From Achromobacter seleniivolatilans (GTDB lineage Bacteria; Pseudomonadota; Gammaproteobacteria; Burkholderiales; Burkholderiaceae_B), in contig NZ_CP132976.1 of NCBI RefSeq assembly GCF_030864005.1, forward strand, positions 558,001 to 622,000: a stretch of 64,000 nt of DNA. The letters run 5' to 3'. This document shows, one piece after another, positions 53,287-64,000 of the stretch. How positions within the stretch are numbered: position 1 is the first letter of the stretch; every line of letters begins with the position of its first letter. Below the pieces are notes generated by a model that was given only the letters and a program-made list of their open reading frames with translations, ran no database searches and had not been told where the DNA came from. The position numbers and the translations under genes are program-made.

Positions 53287-53802
53287 TCAGGGCAGCCCGT
53301 CGATTTTCCGCCCGGCCTTGATGCCGTGCTGGTCAAACCAGCCTTGGGCCATCTCCAGGGCGTAGCGCACCGGTTTCTTGGCGCAGTGCGGGTCTTCGGT
53401 CTGCGGCGCCATGTCATCGATATTGACGATCGTGCCGTCGTCGGCGATAAAGGCTATCGAGAGTGGCAACAGCGTGTTGCGCATCCAGAAGCACTGCACA
53501 TCAGGCTGCTCAAAGACGAACAACATGCCGTCGTTACCCGGCAGCTCTTTACGGAACATCAGACCCGCTTCGCGCGATGCATCCGAATTGGCGACTTCTG
53601 CGCGGATAATATGGATACCCGCCGAAAGTTGCGTGGTGGGCAGCGGAGCCTGCGGACCCCTTGGCGCTTGGGCGCCGGCGGACAAAGGTAGCGCAATTGC
53701 CGCAGTGGCCAGTGCCAGCGTCAGCACTTTTTGCGATACTGCCTTAAACGCAGTTTTGAACAACGTACGATTGATGGGAAACACTACGGCGTTTTTCAGC
53801 AT
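53287..53802 (-). CDS. DUF192 family exported protein
   Basis: 171 residues. Signal peptide to about residue 45 (ALATAAIALPLSAGAQA), then LSAGIHIIRAEVANSDASREAGLMFRKEL, MLFVFEQPDVQCFWMRNTLLPLSIAFI and GTIVNIDDMAPQT, the DUF192 core. The biological role of the family is unknown. It is convergent with the thiolase and co-directional with the cold-shock gene upstream, with a terminator between. Confidence 0.9.
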   Translation of the reverse strand: MLKNAVVFPINRTLFKTAFKAVSQKVLTLALATAAIALPLSAGAQAPRGPQAPLPTTQLSAGIHIIRAEVANSDASREAGLMFRKELPGNDGMLFVFEQPDVQCFWMRNTLLPLSIAFIADDGTIVNIDDMAPQTEDPHCAKKPVRYALEMAQGWFDQHGIKAGRKIDGLP

Positions 53803-53819
53803 GGCCTGGCAAGGTAATT

Positions 53820-53850
53820 AAAAAAACAAAGCGGGGCTCGAAAGCCCCGC
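53820..53850 (-). terminator. Intrinsic terminator of the cold-shock gene (minus strand)
   Basis: Perfect 8-bp stem GCGGGGCT / AGCCCCGC with CGAA loop; on the minus strand it is followed by a T-rich run. It is 42 bp beyond the csp stop. Confidence 0.85.
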
Positions 53851-53892
53851 CTGGATAATGGCGCAACCTTACTGGTGCACTGTAAGGGTAAC

Positions 53893-54138
53893 TCAGGCTG
53901 CGGTGATATTAAGCGCCTGTTTGCCTTTGGGCCCCTGAATGATTTCAAAGGCGACTTTCTGGCCTTCTTTCAGGGTTTTAAAACCATTCATCTGGATGGA
54001 CGAAAAATGGGCGAACAGATCTTCACCGCCGTCGTCGGGCGTAATGAAGCCAAACCCCTTTGCATCGTTGAACCATTTGACGGTGCCCGTCGATTTGGGA
54101 TTGTCCCCTTGGACGGCGGTTGCGGTCGTATCAGACAT
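53893..54138 (-). CDS. Cold-shock domain protein
   Basis: 81 residues, ATG at 54138. The cold-shock fold shows [31 protein letters not shown] with RNP1 (KGFGFI) and RNP2-like (DLFAHF). It is a nucleic-acid chaperone with a short N-terminal extension (about 13 residues before the fold). It is divergent from clpS with 228 bp between, room for the usual long 5' leader of cold-shock genes. Confidence 0.95.
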   Translation of the reverse strand: MSDTTATAVQGDNPKSTGTVKWFNDAKGFGFITPDDGGEDLFAHFSSIQMNGFKTLKEGQKVAFEIIQGPKGKQALNITAA

Positions 54139-54366
54139 GCGGCCTGCCTCATTGAATCGTATGTTGACAGAAGGGCATCGCGGTCTAGACCTCTTTTCCC
54201 CCCCTCCGGCTTCCTGGCAGATTTTCGATGAGTTGAAAACCCCAGAATGCGTGGATAATGCGCCGCTTTTCTTTGTGCAGTCAAGTATGGAAACTACGTA
54301 TTTCTGCGTGTAATTTTGCGTAAGTTGCGCGTTAGGCGTCCCCAGTTTAAATAGAATAGCCGCCCT

Positions 54367-54681
54367 ATGAGTTCTACCTTGGATACCCAGCATGATTTGG
54401 TCGTCGAAAAGGCATCGGCTCGCGCCGCGCCGCCTCCGATGTATCAAGTCCTGTTGCTGAACGACGACTACACGCCGATGGAGTTCGTCGTCAAAGTGCT
54501 GCAAAAATTCTTCAATAAAAATCATGAAGAGGCGACGCGGATCATGTTGCAGGTGCATCACGAAGGACGCGGAATATGCGGGGTGTATCCCCGCGATCTC
54601 GCGGCCACCCGAATCGCCCAGGTTGGGCAATATGCGCGCGCGCGCCAGCATCCGTTGCAATGCGTGATGGAACCGGTTTAA
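54367..54681 (+). CDS. clpS: ATP-dependent Clp protease adaptor ClpS
   Basis: 104 residues. After a flexible N-terminal tail ([11 protein letters not shown]...) the core reads [26 protein letters not shown], then [22 protein letters not shown], the N-end-rule peptide pocket (NDD, MEFV). ClpS brings N-degron substrates to ClpA. In most proteobacteria clpA follows at once; here an alpha-2-macroglobulin and pbpC lie between, so clpA starts 7.65 kb away. Confidence 0.96.
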   Translation: MSSTLDTQHDLVVEKASARAAPPPMYQVLLLNDDYTPMEFVVKVLQKFFNKNHEEATRIMLQVHHEGRGICGVYPRDLAATRIAQVGQYARARQHPLQCVMEPV

Positions 54682-54695
54682 GGGCGCACATAAAG

Positions 54696-54717
54696 ACGCC
54701 GCCAGCGATGGCGGCGT
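54696..54717 (+). terminator. Hairpin after clpS
   Basis: Perfect 9-bp stem ACGCCGCCA / TGGCGGCGT with a GCGA loop, 15 bp after the clpS stop. No T-run, so at most a weak terminator. Confidence 0.45.
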
Positions 54718-54836
54718 TGTGCTGTCCGTAGTTACTAGCAAAGCAGTATCCGCGTACCGAGAAGCACGCGGCGCAGGTTTGGTCGGTAGCTCCGCCGCAA
54801 AGGAGCGTTGAATACAAGTGGGCGGAGGGGTTTGCC

Positions 54837-57800
54837 GTGAGTGGAAAGATCAGTAAGACCTGGCTGGCGGTAGCCGGAGTTGCGGTTTTGGCGGGCGCCA
54901 TTGGCGCGGGTTGGTGGATGGGTAAGGATCGCCAGCCGGCTCCATCCGTTCCCGCACCCGTGGCAGCGTCCCAACCGGCGGCCACGGCATCCGGCCAAGG
55001 GCCTGCTGACGGTAAACCGGCGCTGCCAGCCAGCGCAACGGTCGGGGCAGCCGATCCATTCGCCGCGTTGAACTGCCAGCCGCGTCAATTTAATGACGCC
55101 TTGGCGTTGGCCGTGACCTTCACGCAGCCCGTGGACGCCAAGTCTGGCCTGGACAGCTTCTTGCAGGTGACGGATGTGGGCTCCACATCCGGCAAGGCCG
55201 ATAGCGACAGCGAATCTTCAGCCGCGCCCGGCAACGTGCCGGCATCGGTGCAGCCGGGCGACTCGGCGCCCAAGGGCAAGATCGTCAAGGGCAACTGGGT
55301 CGTCGGCGACAACCCGCGCATGGTGTATTTCCCCTACGTCCAGCCGCAGCGCAAGTATGCGATTACCGTGCGTGCGGGTCTGCCCGGCGTGGGCGACAAG
55401 GTCAAGCTGGCCGAAGCGTCGCATTGCGATGTCACGACCGAAGCCATGCCCCCTTCGTTCTACTTTGCCAGCCGCGGCGTGGTGCTGCCGGCGGGCCAGA
55501 ACGGCGGCTTGCCCGTAGCAACGGTCAACGTGCCTGAAGTGGACGTGCAGTTCCTGCGCGTTTCGCCGGAGCGCGTGCCCGAATTGTTTGAAACCGTGCT
55601 GGGCATTGGGCGCAATACCGCCACCGAGTCCGATGGCGATGACAATGACGGCTACGACGAAGGCGACTGGCGCTATTCGGACAACCGCAGCCTGAAGGGC
55701 TCGGTCAGCAATTGGGATCTGGACCGTCTGAACTCGCTGACGACCAGTGTCTACCAGGGCCGTTTCGTCACAGACGAGAAACCCAACCGCCGCCACGTCA
55801 CGTTCCTGCCTGTGGAAGGCGTCAAAGAACTGCAAGAGCCGGGCATTTATATCGCGGTCATGAGCCAGCCCGGCCGTTTCCGTTATGAATACCAGGTGAC
55901 GTACTTCTACGTCAGCGACATCGGCTTGCATGCTCGCCGCTACAGCGACCGCATCGAAGCCTATTCCGTGTCCCTGAAGACCGGTCAGGCTATTCCGGGC
56001 GCCGTGGTCGAACTCGTGGATGGCGCAGGCAAGTCGCTGGCCAAGGCCGCCGCGGACTCGCAAGGCCATGTCCGCTTTGACGGCAGCTTTACCAATGCGC
56101 GCGTCATTCGCGCGTCGCGTGACAAGGAAATGACGGTCTTGGCATTGGCCGAACCCGCACTGGATCTGTCTGAATTCGATACGGGCGGCCATACCTCGCG
56201 CCCGAACAATCTGTTTGTTTACTCCGGCCGCAATCTGTACCGCCCCGGCGAAACCTTCAACGTGTCCGTGCTGCCGCGCGATCTGGACGGCCGCATCCTG
56301 ACGCCGTCGCCGCTGACCGCGACGATCAAGCGTCCCGATGGCCGTGTCGTGCAAACGACGCTGTGGCAACCCAAGGCGGATCTGCCGGGTTACGTTGAAC
56401 GCGCCATTGATCTGCCGCTGGACGCGCAAACCGGTACCTGGATGCTGGAATTGCGTGTCGATCCGGCCTCGCGCGCGCCGGACGCATCTTGGAAGTTCCA
56501 GGTTGAAGAGTTCCTGCCGGAACGCATGAAAATGGCGTTGACGTCCGATCAGGACGTGCTGGCGCCGGACGATGAATTGACGGTGGATGTGCAGGGCGAC
56601 TATCTGTACGGCGCACCTGCCGCAGGCAATCGTCTGTTGTCGACCTTCCAGGTCAAGCGCGACCGCTTTGCGTTGGCCCAGCAATGGCCGGGCTTTATCT
56701 TTGGTGACGTGGCCGATGACTCCCGCCGCTCGTTTGGCGAACTGCCTGAAGCCGCGTTGGACGACAAGGGTTACGCGCAACTGGAAGTCAATCCGAATAC
56801 GGCAGGCACTCATTCGCCCATGAAGGTGCGAGTGTCTGCCAGTTTGCTGGAATCTGGCGGCCGTCCGGTGGTGCGTTCGATTGAACGTAGCGTCTGGCCC
56901 GCAGACAAGCTGATTGCGGTGCGTCCGCAGTTTGACAGCGATGTCGCACGCGAAGGCGCGCCGGCAGGCTTTGAAGTGCTGCGTGTGAATGCCCAGGGCA
57001 AGATCGAACCGCTTGCGCAGGCAAATATGCGCCTGTACCGCGAAGAGCGTCAGTACTACTGGCGTTTTGACGACCAGCGCGGCTGGAACAGCGGCTACAC
57101 GGAAACCGACGAGTTGGTCGATTCGCGCGAAATCGCGTTGAACGACCGCGCTCAACTGACCGTGCCGGTCAAGTGGGGCCGTTACCGCCTGGAAATCGCC
57201 GATCCGGAAACGGGCGAAACCATGCGTTATCGCTTCTACGCGGGTTGGAATTCGCAAGACGCCGACTCCATGGGCAATCGTCCCGATCGCGTCCAGATGA
57301 AGCTTGAAGGTGTGCCGGCCAAGCCGGGCGATACGGTCAAGCTGACGCTGACGCCGCCGCACGATGGCCAGGCGCTGATCACGGTCGAAGGCGACCGCAT
57401 GTTGTGGTCCACCTGGGTGGCCGTCAAGGCGACGGGCACGCAGGTAGAGATTCCTATCGACAAAACCTGGAAGCGCCACGATCTGTACGTTGCCGCCGCG
57501 GTGTTCCGCCCCGGCAGCGAAGGCGATCGCGTCACGCCGGCGCGTGCGCTGGGCCTGACTTTCTTGCCGATTGCCAGCGCCGACCGCAAGCTGGACGTCA
57601 AGCTGACGGCCCCGCCCAAGGCCGAGCCCGAGACCAAGGCAGCAGTGCGCGTCAAGGTGGACGGCGCGCAGGGCAAGCAAGTGACGGTGACCTTGTCGGC
57701 GGTGGACGTCGGCATCCTGAACATCAACCAGTACGCCACGCCGGACCCGCTGGACTACTTCTTCGGCAAGCACCGCTACGCGCCCGAATTGCTGGACATG

Positions 57801-60062
57801 TACGGCAAGTTGATCGAAAAGATGGACGGCACCAAGGGCAAGCTGAAGTGGGGCGGTGACGCCGCCATGCGCGGCGACAGCAAGAGCCTGCCCAAGAAGG
57901 TCAAGCTGGTGGACCTGTTCTCGGGCCCGGTAAAGCTGAACGACAAGGGCGAAGCGGACATTCCGCTGGACCTGCCTGACTTCAACGGCACCTTGCGCCT
58001 GATGGCCGTGGCGTTCACGCCGGACAACTACGGCAGCACCGACACCGAAATGGTGGTGGCGGCGCCGATCGTGGCCGAACTGAACACGCCGCGCTTCATC
58101 ACGCCGGGCGACCAGGCCGCAATCGCGCTGGACGTCAGCAACCTGAGCGGCGCCGACCAGAAGATCACGATCAAGCTGGAAGCGTTGGATCCGCTGGCCA
58201 TCATCGATGGCACGCGCACGCTGACGCTGAAGGACAAGCAACGCACAACGCTGCGCTTTAATGCGACCACCACCGGGTCCTACGGCCTGGGCCTGATCCG
58301 CCTGACCGTCGATGGCCAGGGTGGCAACAAGCCCGTGCATATCGTGCGCGAGTCGGTGTTGCAGGTGCAGCCCGCTTATGCGGCTGAACGCCAGATGCGC
58401 CGTCTGCGCCTGAATCCGGGTGAGTCGCAATCGCCGCAGGCATCGTGGGTGGCGTCGTATTACCCCGATTCGACGACGGTCAGCATGACCGTGTCGAACC
58501 GCCCGCCGTTCAACGTTGAACGCTTGGTCCATGGCCTGCTGACGTATCCGTACGGTTGCACCGAACAGACCATCAGCGCGGCCATGCCGTGGGTGATGCT
58601 GGACGAGGCGGCCGCCAAGCAGTTTGGCTTGAAGCCGCGTACGCAAGCGGAACGTGCCAATAAGGTGGCCGTGGCCATTGGCCGCTTGGCCGGCATGCGC
58701 AACGCCGTGGGTTCGTACAACCTGTGGAGCAGCTCGTCGGCGCGCGATGTGTGGCTGACGGCCTATGCCGTGGGCTTCCTGCAAGACGCCCGCGACAATG
58801 GTTTTGAGGTGCCTGAAGCATCGCTGGACCGTTCGCGCCAATGGCTGCTGGAACAAGTGCAGCAAAGCGCCAATGGCTTCGGCACGTGGTCGGTCAATCT
58901 GCGCCGCAATATGGAAGCCGGCCGCATCGATAGCGACAACGCTAACGTGCTGCGCGAAGACCACCGCCGCTTTGCCGGCCTGGCTACCGCAGCGCTGGCA
59001 CTCGCGCGCGATAAGAAGGCGCCGCTGTCCACGGTGCGTCAGCTGTTCGACAACTACCAGGAGCGTGCGCGTTCGCCCCTGCCGTTGATGCAACTGGCTG
59101 CCGCATTCAAGCTGATGGGCGACGAAGGCCGTATGACGAAGGCGCTGGATCTGGCTATGACGCGCGAGTACGGCATCAGCCGCAGCTCCAACGCCTATTA
59201 CGACGAGTGGATGGGTGACTACGGCAGCAGCGTGCGTGACTATGCGCTGGCCTATGCCTTGGCCAACAAGTACGAACTCAAGCACGATCGCCTGGAAAAC
59301 CTGCTGTCGCAGTTGTCCAGCCGTCTGGGCAACCGTTCGTACCTGTCGACCCAAGAGCAGATGGCTCTGTTGCTGGCCGCGCGTGCGGCAGGCGGCGACA
59401 AGGGCACGCCGTGGGAAGCTGCCTTGACCGTCAATGGCGTGCGCAAGCCGCTAGCCGGCGGCAAGAGCGATACGGTTGTGTCTCTGACGCCGTCTGAACT
59501 GGCCAGCACGCAGCTGACCAATACGGGCAGTCAGTCGCTGTTTGTTGAATACGACATCCAGGGCAGCCCGATGGCAACGCCGGCGCCGCGCAGCGATGTG
59601 ATTCAGCTCAAGCGCGGCTGGTATCGTCCCGACGGCAAGCCGTGGGATGGCGGCACGCTGCAAACGGGCGATATGCTGGTGGTGTGGCTGCAAGCCAGCG
59701 CCAATCAGAACATCCCCGACGGTCTGCTGGTGGACCGCGTGCCGGCCGGCTTTGAAGTCGAGAACCTGAACTTGTCGCAAAGCCCCGAGATGCAGGAATG
59801 GACGATTGGCGGCCGCCGTGTGGCCGACGCAATGTCCAATCCCAACATCAAGCACAGCGAATTCCGTGACGACCGTTATGTCGCCGCAGTGTCGCTGGGA
59901 CGTGGCAAAGTGGACGTGTTCTATCTGGTTCGTGTGGTGACGCCGGGCCGCTATTCGGTGCCGTCGACGGTGGCCGAAGATATGTACCGGCCTGAACTCC
60001 GCGGTGTGGGCGAGCAATGGAGCACGGTCGAAATCCGCGATCGCGGCGCCAAGCGTCCTTGA
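54837..60062 (+). CDS. Alpha-2-macroglobulin family protein (YfhM-like)
   Basis: 1741 residues from GTG at 54837, preceded by GGAGG. A single N-terminal hydrophobic segment (about 8-25) acts as an anchor; no lipobox Cys is visible, unlike E. coli YfhM. MG domains follow ([30 protein letters not shown] near 460). The bait/ANA region is followed by the thioester motif CTEQ at residues 1241-1244, then an alpha-barrel TED-like segment and receptor-type end. It traps proteases in the periplasm together with PbpC. Adjacent pbpC overlaps its end. Confidence 0.95.
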   Translation: MSGKISKTWLAVAGVAVLAGAIGAGWWMGKDRQPAPSVPAPVAASQPAATASGQGPADGKPALPASATVGAADPFAALNCQPRQFNDALALAVTFTQPVDAKSGLDSFLQVTDVGSTSGKADSDSESSAAPGNVPASVQPGDSAPKGKIVKGNWVVGDNPRMVYFPYVQPQRKYAITVRAGLPGVGDKVKLAEASHCDVTTEAMPPSFYFASRGVVLPAGQNGGLPVATVNVPEVDVQFLRVSPERVPELFETVLGIGRNTATESDGDDNDGYDEGDWRYSDNRSLKGSVSNWDLDRLNSLTTSVYQGRFVTDEKPNRRHVTFLPVEGVKELQEPGIYIAVMSQPGRFRYEYQVTYFYVSDIGLHARRYSDRIEAYSVSLKTGQAIPGAVVELVDGAGKSLAKAAADSQGHVRFDGSFTNARVIRASRDKEMTVLALAEPALDLSEFDTGGHTSRPNNLFVYSGRNLYRPGETFNVSVLPRDLDGRILTPSPLTATIKRPDGRVVQTTLWQPKADLPGYVERAIDLPLDAQTGTWMLELRVDPASRAPDASWKFQVEEFLPERMKMALTSDQDVLAPDDELTVDVQGDYLYGAPAAGNRLLSTFQVKRDRFALAQQWPGFIFGDVADDSRRSFGELPEAALDDKGYAQLEVNPNTAGTHSPMKVRVSASLLESGGRPVVRSIERSVWPADKLIAVRPQFDSDVAREGAPAGFEVLRVNAQGKIEPLAQANMRLYREERQYYWRFDDQRGWNSGYTETDELVDSREIALNDRAQLTVPVKWGRYRLEIADPETGETMRYRFYAGWNSQDADSMGNRPDRVQMKLEGVPAKPGDTVKLTLTPPHDGQALITVEGDRMLWSTWVAVKATGTQVEIPIDKTWKRHDLYVAAAVFRPGSEGDRVTPARALGLTFLPIASADRKLDVKLTAPPKAEPETKAAVRVKVDGAQGKQVTVTLSAVDVGILNINQYATPDPLDYFFGKHRYAPELLDMYGKLIEKMDGTKGKLKWGGDAAMRGDSKSLPKKVKLVDLFSGPVKLNDKGEADIPLDLPDFNGTLRLMAVAFTPDNYGSTDTEMVVAAPIVAELNTPRFITPGDQAAIALDVSNLSGADQKITIKLEALDPLAIIDGTRTLTLKDKQRTTLRFNATTTGSYGLGLIRLTVDGQGGNKPVHIVRESVLQVQPAYAAERQMRRLRLNPGESQSPQASWVASYYPDSTTVSMTVSNRPPFNVERLVHGLLTYPYGCTEQTISAAMPWVMLDEAAAKQFGLKPRTQAERANKVAVAIGRLAGMRNAVGSYNLWSSSSARDVWLTAYAVGFLQDARDNGFEVPEASLDRSRQWLLEQVQQSANGFGTWSVNLRRNMEAGRIDSDNANVLREDHRRFAGLATAALALARDKKAPLSTVRQLFDNYQERARSPLPLMQLAAAFKLMGDEGRMTKALDLAMTREYGISRSSNAYYDEWMGDYGSSVRDYALAYALANKYELKHDRLENLLSQLSSRLGNRSYLSTQEQMALLLAARAAGGDKGTPWEAALTVNGVRKPLAGGKSDTVVSLTPSELASTQLTNTGSQSLFVEYDIQGSPMATPAPRSDVIQLKRGWYRPDGKPWDGGTLQTGDMLVVWLQASANQNIPDGLLVDRVPAGFEVENLNLSQSPEMQEWTIGGRRVADAMSNPNIKHSEFRDDRYVAAVSLGRGKVDVFYLVRVVTPGRYSVPSTVAEDMYRPELRGVGEQWSTVEIRDRGAKRP

Positions 60063-62278
60063 TCGCGCCCGCCACCCCCGCGACGAGCGCGCAACGCGCC
60101 CGTCGCTGGCGGCGGCGCGGCATCTGCGCGGCCAGCGTGTTGTTTGCGCTGGCCGCGTTGTTATTCGCGCTGGATCGCCTGTATCCGCTTCCTCCGATTG
60201 ATTCGGGCGGAGCAGCTGTGGTCGTGGCTGCCGACGGCACGCCGCTGCGCAACTACCCCAGCCGCGATGGCATTTGGCGTTATCCGGTCAAACCGGATCA
60301 GGTGTCCAAGAGTTATCTGGACACGCTGCTCACGTATGAAGACCGCTGGTTCTATTGGCATCCTGGGGTGAACCCGGTGGCGCTTGTGCGGGCAGGGTGG
60401 CAATGGGCCACGAACCGCCGCATTGTTTCTGGCGGCTCCACGCTGACCATGCAGGTCGCACGTCTGATCGACCCGCAACTGGCCGGCAAGCCGTCGCGTT
60501 CCATGTCCGCAAAGTTGCGGCAAGCCTGGCGCGCCGTGCAGTTGGAAATGCACTACAGCAAGGACGAGATTCTGTCGCTGTACCTGACCCATGCGCCGAT
60601 GGGCGGCATCGTAGAAGGCGTGGAAATGGGTTCCCGTCTATGGCTGGGAAAACCGGCCCGCGATCTGAGCCCGGCAGAAGCCGCCATGCTGACCGCGTTG
60701 CCGCAGGCGCCATCGCGCTTGCGGCCCGACCGCCACCCCGAGGCCGCGCAAGCGGCGCGTGACAAGGTGCTGGACCGGATGGCGGAGCTGGGCCGTTGGA
60801 CGCCCGCTGAAGTGGCCGATGCCAAGATCGAAACCGTGATCGCGCCGCCTTTGCGCGCTCGGTGGCTGGCGCCGCTGGCCGCGCAGCGCCTGTTACAGGA
60901 AGCGGGCGGCAAACGCACGGCTCGCAGGCCGGGCGAACGCCCGCCGCTAGTGACGTCCACATTGGACGCCGATATGCAGGCCGCCGTTGAACGTATGCTG
61001 CTGGACCGCGTGGACGCCTTGCCGCCCAAGGTTTCCATGGCCGTTCTGGTGATGGACAACGACACGCTGGAGGTCAAGGCCTACGCGGGATCGGCAGATT
61101 TTTCGGACGATACCCGTGCCGCCCATGTGGATATGGTGCGTGGCGTGCGCTCGCCGGGTTCTACTCTGAAGCCGTTTCTTTACGCGCAGGCGCTAGACGA
61201 GGGGCTGATTCATTCGGAAAGCCTGCTGATGGACGCGCCCATGTCGTTTGGCGGCTATGCGCCGGGCAATTTCCAGGCGGCATTCGCGGGGCCGATCAGT
61301 GTGGCGCAAGCCTTGCAGCGGTCGCTGAACGTGCCTGCGGTGGACTTGCTGGACCGCGTTGGACCCGTCAATTTTGCGTCCATGATGCTGTCGGGCGGGG
61401 TACGGTTACGATTACCTGCGGGTGCTGACCCAAATTTGAGCTTGATTTTGGGCGGGGGTGGCACCACATTGGAAGAACTGGTCGGCGCTTATCGGGCTTT
61501 GGCTCGCGGGGGAATCTCCGGGCGGCCTCGTCTGCGGGCGGAGCAGCCCAAGGTCGAGTCCCGTATGATGAGTGCTGGAGCAGCCTGGATTGTTCGCGAT
61601 ATCCTCGAAGGCGGCGGGCATCCTGACCGGCCGTTTTATCAGTCGGGCAGTCCGGCGCGGCAACTGGCCTGGAAAACCGGGACCAGTTTTGGTTTTCGGG
61701 ATGCGTGGGCGGTTGGAGTGACCGACAGATGGACGATTGGCGTCTGGGTCGGCCGTCCGGATGGCACGCCCAACCCTGGATTTTTTGGGGCGAATGTCGC
61801 AGCGCCGTTATTGCAGGATATTGTGGCGGCATTGCCGGAAGGCGCGCAGATAGTCCGAAGCCGGCCCGAAACGGTGCAGGCAGCTGTGACATGTTGGCCG
61901 CTGGGTTACAAGCAGGGCAGCGGGCAGTCGGGGCTATGTCCTGAGCAGCGCGCGGCTTGGGTGCTGAATGAAACGGCGCCTCCGTCATTTGCAGGCTACG
62001 CCGATGCCACTCAGGGGCCTTTGCGCTTGGGGGGTGTGGCTAACGGTTCGGTGCTTCGGCCCGTGCCCGGCAGCCAGCAGGTGGCGCTGGATGTAGATGT
62101 GCAGGGCGCTGAAGGCGAAGTATGGTGGATGCTTGATGGCCGCGTGGTAAATCACGGCGCGTCGGGTCATCCGTTTAAATTAGTGCTGGCGCAAGACGGC
62201 CGGTATACGCTTACCGTCATGGACACACAAGGTCGTCACGACAGAGTGGTTTTTGAAATCGCTGGCGTTACGCCATGA
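60017..62278 (+). CDS. pbpC: Penicillin-binding protein 1C
   Basis: 753 residues from 60017, overlapping the macroglobulin gene by 46 bp; a TTG at 60059 is also possible (TTGA overlap). One membrane helix near residues 38-55. Glycosyltransferase motifs: LTYEDRWFYWHPGVNP and GGSTLTMQ. Transpeptidase motifs: SPGSTLKPF (SxxK), RSLNVPAV (SxN) and KTGTSFGFRDAW. A BiPBP_C domain ends the protein. Paired with YfhM-type macroglobulin in a periplasmic defence and repair unit, as in other Gram-negatives. Confidence 0.94.
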   Translation: MEHGRNPRSRRQASLIAPATPATSAQRARRWRRRGICAASVLFALAALLFALDRLYPLPPIDSGGAAVVVAADGTPLRNYPSRDGIWRYPVKPDQVSKSYLDTLLTYEDRWFYWHPGVNPVALVRAGWQWATNRRIVSGGSTLTMQVARLIDPQLAGKPSRSMSAKLRQAWRAVQLEMHYSKDEILSLYLTHAPMGGIVEGVEMGSRLWLGKPARDLSPAEAAMLTALPQAPSRLRPDRHPEAAQAARDKVLDRMAELGRWTPAEVADAKIETVIAPPLRARWLAPLAAQRLLQEAGGKRTARRPGERPPLVTSTLDADMQAAVERMLLDRVDALPPKVSMAVLVMDNDTLEVKAYAGSADFSDDTRAAHVDMVRGVRSPGSTLKPFLYAQALDEGLIHSESLLMDAPMSFGGYAPGNFQAAFAGPISVAQALQRSLNVPAVDLLDRVGPVNFASMMLSGGVRLRLPAGADPNLSLILGGGGTTLEELVGAYRALARGGISGRPRLRAEQPKVESRMMSAGAAWIVRDILEGGGHPDRPFYQSGSPARQLAWKTGTSFGFRDAWAVGVTDRWTIGVWVGRPDGTPNPGFFGANVAAPLLQDIVAALPEGAQIVRSRPETVQAAVTCWPLGYKQGSGQSGLCPEQRAAWVLNETAPPSFAGYADATQGPLRLGGVANGSVLRPVPGSQQVALDVDVQGAEGEVWWMLDGRVVNHGASGHPFKLVLAQDGRYTLTVMDTQGRHDRVVFEIAGVTP

Positions 62279-62333
62279 TCGGCATAGAATATGAATCGTG
62301 TATTTGACCGCTTCGATGCAATACGGAGGAAGC

Positions 62334-64000
62334 GTGATTTCTCAAGAGCTTGAAGTTAGCCTGCATATGGCTTTCGTCGAGGCCCGTTCGGCCCGGCACG
62401 AATTTATTACCGTCGAGCATTTGCTGCTGTCGCTGCTCGACAACGCCTCTGCCGTCGAGGTGCTACGCGCCTGCGCGGCCAATCTGGACGACTTGCGCCG
62501 CAACCTGCGCCAGTTTGTGTCGGAAAACACTCCGGTGATTCCGAGCGGCGCCGAGGTCGACACGCAGCCAACGCTGGGTTTTCAGCGCGTGATCCAGCGC
62601 GCGATCATGCATGTTTCCGCAGGTGGCACCGGCAAAAAGCCTGTCACTGGCGCGAACGTGCTGGTTGCCATTTTTGGCGAAAAGGATTCTCACGCTGTCT
62701 ATTACCTGCAACAGCAGGGCGTCACGCGGCTGGACGTTGTCAACTTCCTGTCGCATGGCATTACCAAACAGCCCCAGGTGGAGTCCGCCGCCGTGCAGAA
62801 AGAGCAGCAGACCAATGGTGAAGAACAGGGCGAATCGCGTCAGTCGCCGCTGGATCAGTACGCCACTGATCTGAACGCCGCCGCGCTTGCGGGCCGCATC
62901 GATCCTTTGATCGGCCGCGAGCACGAAGTCGAGCGCGTCATTCAAGTGTTGTGCCGCCGCCGCAAAAACAATCCGCTGCTGGTCGGTGAGGCCGGCGTCG
63001 GTAAAACCGCGATCGCTGAAGGCCTGGCCTGGCGCATCACGCGTGGCGAAGTGCCCGAAATCCTGCAGGCCGCTCAGGTCTTCTCGCTGGATATGGGCGC
63101 GTTGCTGGCGGGCACCAAATATCGCGGCGATTTCGAACAGCGTCTGAAAGGCGTGCTGAAGCAAATCCGCGGTAACCCCGATGCGATTCTGTTCATCGAC
63201 GAAATCCACACGCTGATCGGCGCCGGTTCGGCGTCGGGCGGCACGCTGGACGCTTCCAATTTGCTGAAGCCCGCCTTGTCTTCCGGGCAGCTCAAGTGCA
63301 TTGGCGCAACCACGTACACGGAATATCGCGGCGTCTTCGAAAAGGACCACGCGCTGTCGCGCCGGTTCCAGAAGATTGACGTCCCGGAACCGAGCGTTGA
63401 GCAAACCGTGCAGATTCTGCGCGGCTTGAAGAGCCGCTTTGAGGAACATCACGGCGTTCGTTATTCCGCTGCGGCCTTGTCGGCTGCTGCTGAATTGTCG
63501 GCCCGCTTTATCAATGACCGTCATCTGCCCGATAAGGCAATCGACGTGATCGACGAGGCCGGCGCTGCACAGCGCTTGCTTCCCCGGTCGCGCCAGAAGA
63601 AGGTGATCGGCAAGGTGGACATCGAGAACATCGTGTCCAAGATCGCGCGCATACCGCCGCAGTCCGTCTCCAACGACGACCGCAGCAAGCTGGCGACGCT
63701 GGACCGCGACCTGAAAACGGTTGTGTTCGGCCAAGACAGCGCGATCGATGCCTTGGCGGCCGCCATCAAGATGGCGCGCTCGGGTCTGGGCAAGCCGGAA
63801 AAGCCGATTGGCGCATTCCTGTTGTCCGGCCCCACGGGTGTCGGCAAGACTGAAGTTGCCCGCCAACTGGCGTTCACGCTGGGTGTCGAGCTGCTGCGCT
63901 TCGATATGTCGGAATACATGGAACGCCACGCGGTGTCGCGCCTGATCGGTGCGCCTCCGGGATACGTGGGGTTTGACCAAGGCGGCCTGTTGACCGAAGC
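62334..64000 (+). CDS. clpA: ATP-dependent Clp protease ATP-binding subunit ClpA, 3' end outside window
   Basis: The first 555 codons are present; the rest lies beyond the right edge. GTG at 62334 follows GGAGGA. ClpA N-domain [34 protein letters not shown] in order, then first AAA+ domain with [32 protein letters not shown] and [13 protein letters not shown], then the second with [11 protein letters not shown]. It unfolds substrates for ClpP and works with ClpS, whose gene is 7.65 kb upstream across the macroglobulin-pbpC insertion. Confidence 0.96.
   Translation, partial: MISQELEVSLHMAFVEARSARHEFITVEHLLLSLLDNASAVEVLRACAANLDDLRRNLRQFVSENTPVIPSGAEVDTQPTLGFQRVIQRAIMHVSAGGTGKKPVTGANVLVAIFGEKDSHAVYYLQQQGVTRLDVVNFLSHGITKQPQVESAAVQKEQQTNGEEQGESRQSPLDQYATDLNAAALAGRIDPLIGREHEVERVIQVLCRRRKNNPLLVGEAGVGKTAIAEGLAWRITRGEVPEILQAAQVFSLDMGALLAGTKYRGDFEQRLKGVLKQIRGNPDAILFIDEIHTLIGAGSASGGTLDASNLLKPALSSGQLKCIGATTYTEYRGVFEKDHALSRRFQKIDVPEPSVEQTVQILRGLKSRFEEHHGVRYSAAALSAAAELSARFINDRHLPDKAIDVIDEAGAAQRLLPRSRQKKVIGKVDIENIVSKIARIPPQSVSNDDRSKLATLDRDLKTVVFGQDSAIDALAAAIKMARSGLGKPEKPIGAFLLSGPTGVGKTEVARQLAFTLGVELLRFDMSEYMERHAVSRLIGAPPGYVGFDQGGLLTE

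Noticed and set aside
55218-59354. Long open frame (1378 codons) on the minus strand opposite the macroglobulin gene
   Set aside because: It is a by-product of strong GC codon bias in the real gene; the translation is rich in Arg/His/Gln with no domain, while the plus-strand gene has clear domains and a thioester motif.
62463-63980. Minus-strand frame opposite clpA
   Set aside because: Shadow of the clpA reading frame; no motif of its own.

Overview
The window looks like chromosome of a betaproteobacterium of the family Alcaligenaceae (Bordetella/Achromobacter group). This rests on the high GC content, the many Bug-type solute-binding proteins, the hpnCDE squalene genes, and the local order exbB-exbD-lpxK ... 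trm112-kdsB-adk. I saw no rRNA, tRNA, CRISPR array, insertion sequence or prophage. Gene density is high; only two gene-free stretches exceed 300 bases (17178-17625 and 42577-42928).

Region by region. 1-3600: a minus-strand operon behind a Fur-box-like site. It codes for a PepSY membrane protein, a DUF2271 protein carrying an SGAT flavinylation motif, a DUF4198 protein, ApbE, and a membrane-anchored flavodoxin reductase cut by the window edge. It looks like an iron-regulated route for electrons to an extracytoplasmic flavoprotein. 3700-4700: an HdeD-like protein and the fluoride exporter CrcB. 4700-7800: hpnE, hpnD and hpnC (farnesyl diphosphate to squalene). 7870-9900: alanine racemase and an SDR enzyme. 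9950-16440: homoprotocatechuate meta-cleavage (hpaI, hpaH, hpaG2, an hpaF-hpaG1 fusion, hpaE, hpaD, hpaR) with two candidate HpaR operators. 16560-21250: an anchored hypothetical protein, radA, a TauE-type transporter, a RelE/HTH toxin-antitoxin pair with a perfect palindromic operator, and a small exported protein.

21300-29560 is an organic-acid or sugar-acid catabolic island: 2-hydroxyacid dehydrogenase, three Bug binding proteins, a DapA-like lyase, a FadR-type regulator, an Ldh-type dehydrogenase and a GarL-like aldolase. Palindromes with CTTG/CAAG ends lie at its internal promoters. 29600-31900: lysA and its divergent activator lysR. 32000-37985: rpsT, an orphan FecR, murJ, an SDR dehydrogenase, adk, kdsB and trm112. 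38178-40424: an IgaA/UmoB-family membrane protein in opposite orientation, lying between trm112 and the lpxK-exbD-exbB operon. 42577-42928: an intergenic region with two perfect DnaA boxes in a nested palindrome. 42929-53850: xseA, a 14-bp tandem repeat, a large exported ankyrin protein, sodB, a chemoreceptor, a ClC chloride/proton transporter, a 3-oxoadipyl-CoA thiolase and a DUF192 protein.

53893-64000: a cold-shock protein, clpS, then a 7.5-kb insertion of an alpha-2-macroglobulin gene and pbpC, then the start of clpA. ClpS is the adaptor of ClpA and the two genes are usually adjacent, so this arrangement is unusual. The most interesting items are the flavinylation operon, the IgaA homologue with all four periplasmic cysteines, the DnaA-box palindrome, the re-partitioned HpaF/HpaG domains and the split clpS/clpA pair.
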